Positions 24,301 through 36,898 of a stretch of DNA of 64,000 nucleotides are shown here, piece by piece (the stretch's first letter is position 1; the number at the start of each line of letters is the position of its first letter). The notes below the pieces were generated by a model that ran no database searches, was not told the origin of the DNA, and was given only the letters and a program-made list of their open reading frames with translations. Made by a program: the position numbers and the translations under genes. Origin of the DNA: Lomentospora prolificans. Lineage: Eukaryota > Ascomycota > Sordariomycetes > Microascales > Microascaceae. Where the stretch lies: the NCBI GenBank assembly GCA_029532625.1, contig JARFXM010000007.1:682001-746000 (forward strand), in the 5' to 3' direction.

Positions 24301-25594
24301 TCCTCCGGGGCTAGACGGGCAATTTTGTTCTCGAGAACAGGGTTCTAGAAATGCTAAGTATGCATTATCTTGTTCTCCTACCCTTTCTCGATGCTGCCCG
24401 GCACCCTCCCTTCCTCCGAGGGTGCGTTTGGCAAGAGTCAAAGCTGGTCCACTCCGGGACCTCGTGGTCCAAGGACCGCCGTCAGTCTGTTTCCGGAGGA
24501 TATATTAGTTTGAGGATTGTTTTCCAATCGTCAACCAAGTCGAGCCCATATCGATGGCCAGCTAGCTGGAGAAAATACACACTTGACGCTCGCTATTAGC
24601 ACCTTTGGTTGATTGGCTCCACAAGTAACTCTTCGCGTCTCTTCTCGACGTGACGTCTCATCTACGAAGTAGGTGATGAATTATTACCGCGCTCTTCCCC
24701 CGAATCAGACTTTCTGTCATCATGTATTCGATACCTTGATTAAGGATCAGAAATTGCTTTCGGGCAAGACGCTTGTTGGCCCGTTGTGGTTCTTGCGAGA
24801 TGCTCGAGGCAGCGTCCCAATCCTATATGTCCACCTCTTAAGCTGAATCTCTTGCCTCAGGCCTCTCTCGTTTCGCTTTCCCCTCACATCGGATTCTACT
24901 GAAATTGAGGTCTTTATCGCGGTGTTCTTGATATTAGTGTGTTCCATATATGTACTGCCCTCCGGAGCCCTCTCTCGTTCACCAAGATGCCCGAGGACCG
25001 CCTTCCGGGAGAATCGACGCACCCAAAGCCCCGACCGGTTCACTACCGGCTCATTAATTTTAGAACTCGACGAAACCCATGATTAGAGAAAGGAGAGCTT
25101 CTATGTTCCAGTGTCAGAGCGGCTTTTCCCATCAACTGTGAGACATCACGGTCCGTATTCATGCAACGCAGGCATATCCACCTCTGTTCTTACCAAACAC
25201 CGTAACTCTCTACCTCAACCTACAATCAAAAGTTTTGTTCAAATCAAGCTTCTGATCTCGAGTCACAAATGACAAAATACACTCCGCGATTTAGTGACGC
25301 GCTCCCAGCGGACAAAACCCACCTTCCACCTTCCAAGCGAGAACCTGCGGCCATCCCCGCCACAGCCAATCACCATCAGCTTTATTCGTCTGCCTACAAC
25401 ACCAAGACAAACACTTCCTTCTCCGCCTCTGTATCCCTGAGCCTGAAATAGAAATAATTTTGGCGGAACGAGAACCGCACGGTGTGTCTATTGAGCCCCA
25501 TGGCCCGTCGCATTGCTGACTCTTCGCAGACAGCGGATGCTTTTATTTCGGTGCCTGAGAAGAGCAGACCAAGGAGGAAGGTGCAGAGGGTAGG

Positions 25595-25600
25595 TATATA
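25595..25600 (+). promoter_or_regulatory. Possible TATA element of the V-ATPase proteolipid gene
   Basis: TATATA in otherwise GC-rich DNA, about 205 bp upstream of the start codon at 25805. Position allows an ordinary 5' leader. Inferred from sequence and distance only. Confidence 0.35.
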
Positions 25601-25804
25601 GGGGAGGGAGGGAGGATCTCTCCAGGGGGAGCTTGTTGCCGTGTTTGGGGAGAGTTGACTTCCTTTCTTTCCGTTGCATCCATCTATCCTTGGTTTTTGT
25701 TAGATTGAAGCTAGAGCTCTTCTTCCTCCATTGCGTATTCTTCGACTCTTGTAAGCCGTTCGTGATAGCTTCATCTCAGATCTACCCATCTCAACACCGT
25801 CAAG

Positions 25805-26411
25805 ATGGATTACAATCAAGATCGATGGTAAGCTTCTCCCTCTCCCTCCCCATCCAAACACATCCCCAGATGATCTCTATACCCTCAAATAAAAGCTAAC
25901 GAAAACCCCCTCCAGCCCAGTCTACGCCGTACGTCTCCCCCTCCTCTTTCTTCCACCCCCTCCTAGTCCCTCCCTAACACGCATCGAAACATCCAGTCCT
26001 TCTTCGGCGCCCTAGGCTGCATTTCCTCCATAATCTTCACCGTCCTCGGCGCCTCCTACGGCACCGCCAAATCCGCCCCCGCCATCTTCGCCTCCGGCAT
26101 CATCCGCCCGGACCGCCTCATGCAAAACACCCTCTGCGCCGTCATGGCCCAGATCCTCGCCATCTACGGCGTCGTCGCTTCCGTCATCATCTCCGGGGAC
26201 CTCGTCGAACGCATGGCCCTGCACACGGCGTTCCTGCAGATGGGCGCCGGGTTGTCAGTCGGGCTCTGTGGGCTGGCAGCTGGGTTCGCGATTGGGGTTG
26301 TGGGCGATGCTGGAGGTGAGAATCTTTTCCTTTTCTTCCCAGTTTTCGATGTCTTCTCTTTTTTTGGTCCAATAGCTTAGGAAAAAGGGGGAGAAAGGGC
26401 AAAAGAATTTG

Positions 26412-26442
<31 letters not shown>

Positions 26443-26613
26443 ACCTTACGCTGCGGAAAAAACACAGTCCGCGCAAGCACACAGCAGCCGCGCCTCTACT
26501 TTGGCATGGTCCTCATCCTCATTTTCGCCGAAGTTCTCGCCCTCTACGGCCTCATCGTCACCATCCTTATGCTCACCCGCTCGACTCTCAACGTTACCCA
26601 GTGCAGGCTGTGA
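25805..26613 (+). CDS. vma-11: V-type ATPase 16-kDa proteolipid, probably subunit c'
   Basis: Four exons: 25805-25827, 25916-25928, 25997-26315 and 26468-26613, giving 166 aa. Exon 2 is a 13-nt microexon that restores the start MDYNQDRCPVYA. Four membrane helices follow, with [22 protein letters not shown] in the first, [17 protein letters not shown] in the second, [18 protein letters not shown] in the third and [13 protein letters not shown] in the fourth. The helix-4 glutamate (E140) is the proton carrier of the rotor ring in the Vo sector. Subunit c' rather than c is suggested by the ILAIYG...GDL stretch, which resembles Vma11, but this is not certain. The last intron holds a 27-nt A run. 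Confidence 0.88.
26412..26438 (+). repeat. A27 homopolymer in the last V-ATPase proteolipid intron
   Basis: Twenty-seven consecutive A within the intron 26316-26467, about 30 bp before its acceptor. The exact length may be unreliable in any assembly. Confidence 0.9.
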
Positions 26614-27155
26614 GGGCAGCAGCTTCCGACCCGACGACCCCGACGACCCTTGTAATTTCGGCTGGTTAACAAGCCCACGATGCTTGTGGTGAACACATAC
26701 GGTATCCGGCAGCTAGGCTTGAGTTTAGTGGGATGGGGAAGAAGATGTAGAGTGAGCTTCCGCGTTTGGGACATGGCTTTACCTGAGTTTTCCATCCGGA
26801 GAGCCAGGAATATATAGTCGTAATCAAGGGCATTATTCCGTCAGTTCTCGTCATTGAAATTGCATCTCGGACGGCGCAAACATCATGTACACATTACTCC
26901 GCTAGCCTGGAAAATATACATTAAGCCAAATGGTATGCTGTCAGGCCACACTCTAAACGGCCCACTCTCTCAGATCGTCATCCTTGCTGACGAACGGCTC
27001 GTCTATTCTCTTGATCGCATATTCGCTGCAAAGAATACTGTATCGAGGCCAAACTTAGTCAAACATTCAAAGTACCAAGGGGGATGGATATAGAAGGCTG
27101 GAAGCGAAAGGAGGGGAAGATAAAGAAAAAAAGATAAAAATAAAATAAAAGGTAC
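26614..27155. other. Convergent 3' region between proteolipid and VPS18
   Basis: Holds the 3' UTRs of two converging genes. The stretch at 27121-27151 is A-rich (AAATAAAATAAAA on the plus strand). No gene seen. Confidence 0.6.
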
Positions 27156-30059
27156 TCACCACGCGGACGCCACCAGAGCATCCAACTCAGCAATCATCGC
27201 ATCCCTCTTCTCCCCATTCACCAATCCCTTACTAATCTTGACCTGTAACTCCTTGATGCGCGAGCTCCTCGCGAGCCCCTGCTGCTCTAGCACTCTCCTA
27301 CCCAGGCAGTCCGAGTGGAAGCTGTGTTGGCAGGGGAACACGAAGAACTGCCTGCTCAGCAGCGGCAAGCCGCAGTCGTAGCACCGCTCGCCGGGCTCGA
27401 CAATGGCGTAGCGGTGATCGAGCGCGGCGATGTCGAGCTTGATGTTGGCGGCCGTCTGCGACGACTCGTCCATCTCGCGACGGAGGCCGTCGATGCTGCG
27501 GCCGTAGTCCTCGAGGGCTGCGCAAATCTCCTCCTTGAAGTCGTCGATGACGACAAAGTCCGGGAAGAAGGGGATGAGGTCCTCGATCTTGAGGAGGTCG
27601 CACCGCTTGAGGAAGTCGATGGCCGACTTGATGCTGTCCGACTGCGTGATGACCTTGCGGGCCACCGCGAGCCAGAGCTTCTTGCGGAGCGCTGGGTTGG
27701 ACATGGGCCGGTCGGCGACGATGGCGGCGAGCTCTACCTCGTTGTGCGAGAGGGCCAGGTCTACCGCTTGGAGGTACTGACCCATGTTGGTGTAGATGTG
27801 CACGCACGACAACGTCCGGTGGTGCTCGATGCAGAGGCGGAGGGCGAAGTCGGGGTCAAAGTTTGGTTCACCGCCTTGCGACTCGAGGTACGACATCAAC
27901 CCGGACTCATCCTTTGACTTGTGGGAGGCGTAGATGGAGACCAGTGTGTTGTGGACCGCCGAGTCCGTGGACTTGAGCTGGATCACGACGTACTGGAGAT
28001 ACCGCACTGCCTGATTCTGCGAGAGCGGCCCCTTGAAATGGCGATTGTATTCCAAAAGCGCGGGAATGAGATTCCGAGGGCGCAGGTCCGCGTGGCGCAT
28101 CAGTATCTCAACCAACTCCGTTGCAACGTGCATCATAAGCACGCTGCTATAACGGTAAAAGACGTTGGCGTCCTTTTGCTTCTTGAGGACATTGAGAGCC
28201 TCGGCCCATCGCTCCCTCTGTACCCAGTAGGACAACACGTAATTATAATCGTTGATAGCATTCGCAAAGTAAAGTAGTTCCTCCTCCCGACCATGGCTGC
28301 CAATAATGTCGTAGACCGTCTTGCGATCAAGGTCGTCCTTGTACCGGTTGACAAATTCCTGGTACTCGTTTCGTACCGTCCTCAGCAGCTCTTTAGACTG
28401 CGCAGGGTTGAGATCCTCCGAGAGCTCGGCCTGCGTCATGACGGTATCGTCCAACGAATTCAGCTTCGCCATGAATACCTCAACGAGCCAGCACGCAATC
28501 ATCATGCGCTGCATAACCGCTGTCCGTTTCGAGACGGCCAGTTTTGACAAGAGGTATTTCCTGAGAGCGTCGGGCTGATCGTTATCGATGAGAGCTAGGG
28601 CAACGTGCTCGAATGGTTTGTTACTCCGCCCATATAGAGCCGCGGCCTCGTTGTAGTGTCCCTTCTCGACCAGATGGTCAGCGAAGGCCGAAGCCACTGT
28701 TTCTCTCTGCGTCTGGTTCCTGGCGTACTGCATCGCCGTCTCGTACTGGTGCATCTGAAGCATAATCTGCCAAATAGACCTATCCTCGTCACGCACGACA
28801 ATCTCAAAGATCTCCTTGGAAGCAAAGAGCCAGAACGTGTTCTTTTGCAGATCCACGGAGAATCCGATGGCTTTCTGCCTTTCGTCGAGGATGACCTGGT
28901 CGTAGACGGTAGCTCCCGTAAGCCTGTTTACCACAACGACACGACGCCCGACAAGAGCAATAATATGCCACTGCGTCAGGGCGATGGCTTCCACAAGCTC
29001 CGCAGACGCCGTCCTCCTGCCCGACACTTCCGACGCCGTGAACTGACTCCGAGAGATCATCTTCGACTCGGCAAACACTTTAGTGCCGAGAGTCTCAGTC
29101 GTCGGCGACGTGAGAAGCTTCCCATGATATACGCCATGAGACGAAAGCCAGGCAAACGCCCTCTCCCTCGCCTCTTCTCTAAAGCCCTCCTCTTCGGGCA
29201 AGTCCGGCGACACAGCCAAAGATGATGCGGCAGCAGCCGACGCCCTGGACAACTCGTGGACCACCGGCTCCTGCGACTCGAACAGTACAGAATACACCGA
29301 TCCTGAGCTATCGTGCGTCGAAATCCTTCCCGATAGGTGAAACAGCCTCTGCGGCGTGGCGACCATCACCCTCCTCATATCGGACCTCCCTCCCAAATTA
29401 TCGGCCCATAGCCCTGTGATGGGCTCGTCGGGGAGCTTGAGCAAGTTTTTGAAGTGCTTGACATCCCGCCTGTAAATCTCGTGCGCGGTCTCGATAAATG
29501 TTTCGTAGATGTTGCCGTCCGAGGCGCCGAGGAGGATCTCGCGGGTCGAAGCGGTCGGCAGAGCAGGGTTCCACGCCACGCTCTCGATTAGAACGCCCTT
29601 GAGCCTGCCGAGGGAACGGAGTTGATGTGATTGCGAGTGTAGGTAGTAGTTCTCGCCCGAGGAGGTGCAAACAAGGAGGTGGGAGGCGGTCGGGTCGAGG
29701 AACATGCGACGGATGGTGCCAATCTCGGACGTCTTTCGGGGTAAATCGATGTCTAACGGTACAAAGAGTTAGGTACAAGGCCTAGTCTGCTAGTTGGAAC
29801 TTGGCTGCACAAGTCGGAGCTCACCGTCAATATCTTCCGGTCGATTGAGATCGATCCTCAGTATCCGCCCATTAGACAGCGCAAGAACGAGCACGTTATT
29901 CGCCACCTGCGCGGCTATGAAATTCGCCGCGATAGAGAACTGAAGCTGCACCTGCTCGACTACAAACATCGGGAGGCTGCTCTCGGCGTCGCTGAGGTGC
30001 AGGTCAGACATGCCGCTGGTGGCGGCGACGAAGCCGTCGTCGAGTGAACTGAAAGCCAT
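27156..30059 (-). CDS. VPS18: Vacuolar sorting protein Vps18/Pep3
   Basis: Exon 1 is 30059-29825 and exon 2 is 29752-27156, joined over a 72-bp intron (GTGAGC to TTAG, phase 1), giving 943 aa. Vps18 is a core subunit of the HOPS and CORVET tethering complexes that drive fusion at endosomes and the vacuole. The N-terminal half has the WD/beta-propeller-like strands of Pep3 (for example LLVCTSSGENYYLHS, VYSVLFES). The middle is alpha-helical clathrin-heavy-chain-type repeat. The C-terminus has the RING-like zinc finger from residue 869 (CYDCGLPLL, then FPCQHSFHSDCLG), close to the expected place. Length fits the fungal family. A second in-phase start was not needed. Confidence 0.93.
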
Positions 30060-31173
30060 TTGCGCTGGGGTTCAAAGTCCACGGGGCCATGTGGTCATGG
30101 CGGCGGAAATTATTCCTTGGTGAATACAAGGGCGATGACTCTAATCGACGGACCAGGACGCCGAGATTTGTTCGATCGGATGTGGTTGAGTTGAGGTTGT
30201 CTAGTGGGGGAGAGCACTTGAGATCAAGGTTGAAAGAGTCCAGGCACCGCAGCGGCTGCATTGGCCCAAGCTTGGGGCCCAGTGACGCATGCGCCACCTT
30301 AAGCTTCCCCCAACACCCCGTGCTTTCTCAGCCTCGCATATAACGCCAACATCAGCCAGTAACAGGAGGGCGACATTGACAGCCAGCCCAGGCGCCATCG
30401 ACAAAAAAGGAAAGATAAAATAAAATAAATAAAAGAAATAAAAATATCGATTCATCACATCATGACTGGGACATGCTCGCAGGTTTTGTCAGGTGTTTTT
30501 TTTTTCTTGCCCTTTTATTCATTCAACATCTAAAGCCCATCCACTGTTGACTTATAACTCGGCATGATTTTGATTTGGCCCTCCCTGCCCACCTCCCAAT
30601 CCGCGACCGATTCGACTGACATGTCCAAGGCAAGATTTCCAAGCCATTAGAATGTCATTCTAATCAAGGAGCAAGCCCATAGCTAACTATTCTCGAACAT
30701 CGCCCATGATGCCTTGCTCTTTTAAAAAAAAATACAAACAAGGTGGGTGTTGCGACAAAAGAAAATGAAGGGCGAGATATCAAAACCGTCTCCTGGTTAG
30801 ACGGGGGAGAAGAGGTATATATATATACAAAAAAAAAAAAAAAAAGGCTCGTCTATATGCCCATGCAATAGTCCAAGAAGGGCTCTCATCATGCAAAAGA
30901 AATCGAAGGGAAACCAAAAAAAAATGAGAAAGCTCGATAAGAGTAGGGGGTATCCGTGCAGAGAGGTATCCCATCTCCGAAGCAAGAAAAGCAAAGTCGT
31001 CCAATATAGCAACCGTTGGTGCTGATTCAAACCCACGCGCCATCATGTCTTCCACGCAGAATGCAAATGCAAGTACCGACCGAACCTTCCGAAATGTGCT
31101 CTATGGAATCGTCCCGGGATGTGTACCAAATCGGAGCCTGGCCTAATGATCAAATTTCCATCGGTGCCGTCCG
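30060..31173. other. VPS18 promoter and 3' UTR of the methyltransferase gene
   Basis: Both flanking genes point left. No coding exon is recognised. Contains an AGCCAGCC word at 30381, an A/AAATAA-rich run (30410-30445), a TATATATA followed by an 18-nt A run near 30818-30844 and T-rich patches. Confidence 0.55.
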
Positions 31174-32886
31174 CTACTGCGCAGGCGTCGTCTGATCATC
31201 GACATCCATTGCGTCTACCGCCGTTACAGTCGCCCTTCTGGTCGACACTCCATCCCCATTGGCCTGACCATCAGGACTCGCGTTCTCAACTCCACTCTCC
31301 CCCGTGCCGTTTGTTGGTAGTACCCCTTGTGTTGGGGTTTCGTCGTGATAATCTATTATTGACTCCACTGGTGTCTTCTCGCCCGGAACCGATGTTTTCG
31401 TCGTATCGCTCGTCATGACGCTAATATGCTCCACCGACGCATCCCCGTCCGTCTGCATGTAAATATCGTTCTGGACATACACGTCGTCCGCACCCCATCC
31501 CCCAGAAGTAATATCGGGTTTCCTCGCAGTGACGATGCGTATGTTGATCGTCAAGTTCTCCGCTATTTTGGGATCCTTCGCATACTTGGCAATGAGGTGC
31601 GCCGTTTCCTCGCAGCACTTTTTCGTGTGCTCGGGATCCCAGTTCATATACTTCGTTAGGGGGCGGAGGCACGAGGCCTCGAGTCCGTCGACAATAGTCA
31701 TCAGCCAAATACGGCCAGCGGACCCGGTGGACGTAGTAAGGGGTATGGCATAGTCCGTGACCTTGACATCGACAAAGCCCGCTTCTACGAGATATTTTGG
31801 GTCTAGGTGCGCGATGCCGCGCGGGCGTCCAGACTTAACACCCGAGAGGTAAAAGTCTCGTACTAATTCGTGAATGGACGCATCGGCGGGAAAATGTGAT
31901 AAGAAGTAACTCCAGTTATCCGTGTCGTTATATTCTTGCAATTCGAGCCACCCACCGGGCTGGAGACATTCAAAAGCTTGTTCGTAAATGAAGCGCCAGT
32001 CACGAAAGGCGCCACTAAGGTGTCTCATGTGAATGAGGTCGATCGAGTCAGGTTGGCGTAGCCAGGGTAGCTCGGCGTCCTCGATTTCGAAGAACACATT
32101 ATAAGGAGGGCATGTGGACTGTATTGCGGAGATGTCGGTGCCTACTACTTCGCAATTCGGATACTTTTCGCCCATCTGTATAGCCCAGTCGCCCGTGCCC
32201 GTGCCGATGTCAAGGACAAGCTTGGGATTTGCCAGCGGTGCTGTACTAGGCTCACCGTCGAGCATGTGGAGGAACACTTGGTGTGATAAGTATAACCGGG
32301 TTTGTTCAAGGTCGTCGTTTGGCATGTAGTAGGCGCTGCAGTACCGCCGCCCGTTCTCCTCATTGTAATCGAGATACCGCTCGACCAAGGACCTGGTCGA
32401 GGCAGCTCTGTACACGAAGGTGCCCGTTAGCAAATCATTGCACCGGCCAATCTAGTATCTGACATGATGAACCCGGCGGGGGGGGGGGGGGGGGGGGGTT
32501 GCAGCAACTCACAGATCAATGCTCTCCTCTTCCATAATACTGTCCCCTACTACGGTAAATTTTGGCTTAACACCGATGTCTAACCGTTTTGGGAATCGCG
32601 ATGGAGCATACAGAGACGCCGCATCTCTGGTGTGGTCAGGCGATTGAGACGCATCCCTCTGCGGCACCTCGGCCTCAGAATCGTTCGCATCCTCAGTCTC
32701 AATCTCAATCTCGATGGCCACGCTGCCCTCCACATCGGTAGATTCCCTCGTGGCGGCCGTAGCCACCTGCGAGTCGGCGCATTGTGGTGGTTCTAGGGAT
32801 GTCATGGCCGAAGACTTGGTCTCGACGTCGTCGTCGGTCGAATCGGAAAGGCACCGCAAGCTCTGTGCTTGTTCGATCTCGGCCAT
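31174..32886 (-). CDS. SAM-dependent methyltransferase, LaeA-like
   Basis: Exon 1 is 32886-32513 and exon 2 is 32407-31174, joined over a 105-bp intron (GTGAGT to ACAG, phase 2), giving 535 aa. Residues about 188-198 carry motif I, LVLDIGTGTGDWAI, the SAM-binding glycine loop. Then come EVVGTDISAIQ (acidic residue binding the ribose), FEIEDAELPW and FIYEQAFECLQPGGWLELQEY, the usual post-motif of LaeA-like fungal methyltransferases. The N-terminal 125 residues and the C-terminal 100 are acidic and low-complexity, with no catalytic motif. LaeA itself is a nuclear regulator of secondary metabolism, but many relatives have other or unknown roles, so only the methyltransferase class is claimed. 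The intron contains a 21-nt homopolymer. Confidence 0.85.
32478..32498. repeat. G21 homopolymer inside an intron
   Basis: Twenty-one consecutive G on the plus strand, which is poly-C on the coding strand. It begins 15 bases inside the methyltransferase intron from its GTGAGT donor. Confidence 0.95.
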
Positions 32887-35800
32887 GTCCTTTACCCCCG
32901 GAGCTCTCGCTCTTTCCTTCCTTCTTTCTCTCTCCCTGACCTCTGGCTCGGCTTTTGTTGCGGGTCGAGTGGGTGAAATGTGGACGGTCCTTTTATTTTG
33001 TTCTTACTAATGGATAGTTGAGGAACTGCGTCCTTGTCTGATTCATATCAGATGAATGCGGCGTAAGTTTAACCGGGCGGTTATGTTCGTTCAACGGCGT
33101 GCCTCATGCAGGGTCGATCGACGGGATGAGCTGTGTCAAGGGGGGAACGAACGGCTCGTTGCACCCCTGGATTATGCTTCTCAAATGTCGGGATTGTAGA
33201 GCACTGGGACGGGTGCGGAGATGAGGAAGACGTAGCAAATAATGGCCGCGAATTCGGGTGCTGCTTAGTATAGGTGGTCTCTTTGGTCTTTGCCTCGTCA
33301 ATCGCCAAGGTTAGTGTGTTTTCGACCGACGGAAAGGGCAATGGGCTCAAACTTCATGAAAGAAACAAACCAGGGAGTGATAGAGAGAGGGGGGGGAGGG
33401 CGATTTGAACGGACGATGGGACAAGGGAGCAGAAAGGGCAGAACGAGAACCGAGACGAGATGATCGAGCTGGCTCGTGCACCTTAGGAGAGATGCTGGGG
33501 GTAGGGACATCCGGGGCAGGCTGGCAGGGACATGGAGAAGCGAAGGCGCGAAAAGCCAAGGGTGATCAATGCCTTTTTAGCGAGCGGGGATAATGCTGGT
33601 AGCCAGCGGGAGTGCACAACCATGAGCTTAAGGGAAACAGCCAGCACTCGACGGAAAGGCTCGGGCCAGGCCATTCGAAAGGAGAAAGAGACATTTTAGG
33701 GGCCTCTCCCCGAATACGGTCTAGTGAGGCCAAGGGAGATCAATCCTGGCCCATGGACCAGACCAGACGGGGATTGTGCCATTTTTTTAATGCCAGGCAT
33801 GGCTGCAGTACTCACAGCACTTGGTTTCTCCTGATGAAAACGCGCGATGGATGCTCCCACATGCAGGAGTCGAACGCGGCGTCGGGCTTCTTGATGGATG
33901 CTCGACACGCGAACTGATGTCGGGTGGTGCAATGGTACGTCTTGGAACTAGATCGAACGGATCTATCCTGTCCAGAAGATAAAGTGTAACAGGTGAAGGA
34001 TCGACACTGTCACCCACTGAATGACGATGGGAAAGAAAGGAAGGGGAAATATTCGAAGCTGGGGAAAGAATGTGTGGCTGGCCCCTCACATGGACTCCTC
34101 ACGAGACCTAACACAGATGTACAGCGCCTCGTTCCCAATTCCGAGCCGATAGGCGAATATTATACTCAGATCCTACAACGGCTGCCACACACATACTCGT
34201 TTCGAATAATTGGCACCGATAGTGCGCCAGCACCACCGAACCAAACAAACAGAACCTAATTACGCGTCTTCGATCTTCGGGTCGTACGTTAATTGTTAGG
34301 AAGCAAGGCGACGCATTGGGAGCCAGCTGGAGGACTTTCCCACTATTGGGAAAAGATATCCACTGACTGGCCAGCGGCAGCGGGATCTGTCCGAATACTG
34401 CCCCGTTGTCGCAATGGGACGGGCAGGTTGCACTGGTGCCTTCCCGGGAGCGATGATCCGGGCGGAGACCCTCATGTATAATGCAGGCGGATTATATCCC
34501 CAAAATTACTACCCGACCCCGAAGCTTTGGGCGCTTTCGTGCATTCCCAGGCTCTGGACGACGACGAAACGTTCCGCCCCGACCGTTGAAGGAATACTAC
34601 CAGCAGAGGCCGCCTTTACGACGATGTGATAAGGGATTCCCTGGCCAAAGCCTGTTTCTGTCTGACCGTATTGGACGGCTTGTTTGAATCGTTCCAAGAT
34701 CTTGTAAAGACCTCGACCTGACAGCTGCTAATACATTGAGCTTGGCGTGTACCAGTAATCCTGGGAATTTCCCTTGGCTCAGGCATTTACTCAATACTAG
34801 AGATCCTGAACTGACCGGGGACGTGCTGCTCGTCTTCTCCCATTGGGAGGGCGTCCAGTCGCGGCCCAGTCATAAATTGGATGGCATCCAGAGTGCTCAC
34901 GCCTGCCAGAAGCTGGACTGTCATCCATCCTTTGGGTACCCCCTTCCGGAACTTTTCTTTCTTTCTCACAAAATCAGGCCAAATAAAAATTCTTCAACCC
35001 CAGTGCCGATGGTGGCCGCCAGCGTGTGGCCACCGTCGCCGGGGTGGCTCGAAGATAATTTTCCAAGGTTGACACTAAATAATTAGCTATTTTATCTTTT
35101 TAAAAACAGCGTTGCGTTGAGCGCCACTAGGGAACAGGCGTTGCCGATCCCTTCCCATTCCTCGAGCTCCGCTTCCCTCCCCTTTTCAACCCTTTTTTCC
35201 CCACCCGCTGGGACGGTTTCACTGCTCAATTCGCTACAGCGCCTTAGCATGATTTCCCTTTGTCCCCAATCAGCGACGGGTGCATGATCGTGTGGACCCG
35301 ACGACTTGGGATGACACTTTGCTTCCTTGGTACGCCACCTCAATGGTTCAAACGCTGGGGCAGTGAGGGGAATGAAGGGAAAGAGCAGGGAGTGACGGCC
35401 AGTGTGTACGAGCGAGAGGAGAGAAAGCACATCAGACGAAAGAAAAAAAAAAAAAAAAAAAAACCACCCGGACAATCTCATCACCTGCAGCGCGACGTTG
35501 AGTGCATTCTTTTCTTTTTTGTAGGAGGGGTCCACGTCACGACTTTTGTATGGGCGGGATCGTGACTCTAGCAAACAGAGCGAGGTTGTTTGGGCAGGCA
35601 TTCACTGCATGATGCGAGCTCCAGGGCGAGATCCTGCCCATGGAACGCAAAGCCGCTCTGCTTCTGACCCACGAAATTCTCGTGGAAGCGCGAATCGTCG
35701 GGTGGACGGACCACTGGCAAGAATCCACGCGAACCTGGTTCCAGCAAGCCAATAGTGTGGGCTTAGCACGGGCGGGAAACGGTTTTACATCAATTGCTTG

Positions 35801-36898
35801 CCGCTATTTATGCGCTAGGGACCAAATTATGGTTTCAATGTCAATGAAGGGGGGGCCTGAGGAGCCCCGCGGCAGAAGAACGTCTCGTTGGGCGTTTCTG
35901 ACGTGCCGATGCAATGTTTGTTGGCTCCCGGCACGCCTGGCTTCTATCTGTCGTGCTCCCTTGGGGGGGGCGGCGAGAGAGCGTTGAGGTGCGGGCCCCA
36001 TTTGATGTGAGCTCATGTTGTTTGCTCGGTCCGGATTTCGGCGGTGCATACCATACGAGACCGACCCGGCGAGCACACCGCAGCCGGTGTGCGTTTCGGT
36101 CTGTTGGTCGCTCCAATGGGGTTTTGGGGATGCGGTTTTGCATCGGTCCAACATGCGCCTGCTTGCTTAGATACATGTGGCTCTTCGGATCGATGTGTGT
36201 TTGTACCCGCCCTCCAGGTCCTCCCTTTCCGGGAAGAGCTCCTGGCCAGCCACCCCGCTGACAGGATTTCTGAAAGCCTTAAGAGGCGATCGCATCTGAT
36301 TGGGGTCTTCGAACCCCTTCAAATTCCGGGGTTCTATTCTTGGGGACTCATCATTCCCAGCTGGCAACACCATGGCACCGAAAGCAACTTTCAACCGATG
36401 TCCCATCAAAGGTCCATCCATTCCACTTCATCTCCACGACACGGACGAAAAGTGCCAGCGAGGCTCAGCGACACTCCGTCTACCTCACAAGGCGTGGAGG
36501 GGCCGCACAGGGCTTAGAGAGACACTGGAAGCTTTCAGAAGGTTTCATGACCCATTGTAACTATTAAAATGTCATCAGGCTAGTATATCCAGCCTTCTAG
36601 GCTCCCAAACCCTACCAATTTTTGCAACCAATCCAATTCTCCTGGAATCCTTTCCTTCCCCCCATCCCGACTCGCTTACTCAATGGCATGTTATCGATGG
36701 CAAAGTCATCTTGTTTTTTCCAAGGTTCGTAAACTTTACCCACCCATCTATGATGTAGTCGTTCATCCATTTTCATCAGCAAATTACAAGAAATAGAATA
36801 AGAAACTCCCGTCTCTCATCTAGGTATAGAATGGGCAGAAAGGAAATCATCAAACGCCAAAGCGCGGCAGGACCGCGTGTTTCCATCGTCACTAGCCC
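32887..36898. other. 4.0-kb intergenic stretch without a convincing gene
   Basis: Contains the methyltransferase promoter (near 32890-33300) and the 3' side of the dehydratase gene (36550-36898). ORFs up to 169 codons show no family motif. A 21-nt A run is at 35443-35463. Isolated tRNA promoter-like boxes occur near 33870 and 33930 but do not form a tRNA. Confidence 0.55.

Larger units (their letters stand above)
20247..25804. other. 5.6-kb divergent intergenic stretch without a convincing gene
   Basis: This separates the divergent protease and V-ATPase genes. ORFs of up to about 165 codons occur on both strands, but none has a motif I can name. CCAGCCAG-type words cluster at 21393, 21574, 22662, 22713 and 23203. 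A T run lies at 22886. The 3' end (25488-25804) is the likely promoter and leader of the V-ATPase proteolipid gene. Confidence 0.55.

Noticed and set aside
27298..27917. ORFs of 169 and 200 codons overlapping the 3' half of VPS18
   Set aside because: They are alternate-frame shadows (same strand and antisense) of the VPS18 exon.
33867..33935. tRNA-promoter-like boxes: TGGTGCAATGG on plus (33925) and GTTCGACTC on minus (33867)
   Set aside because: The A-like and B-like boxes are on opposite strands and no acceptor or anticodon stem can be folded around either.
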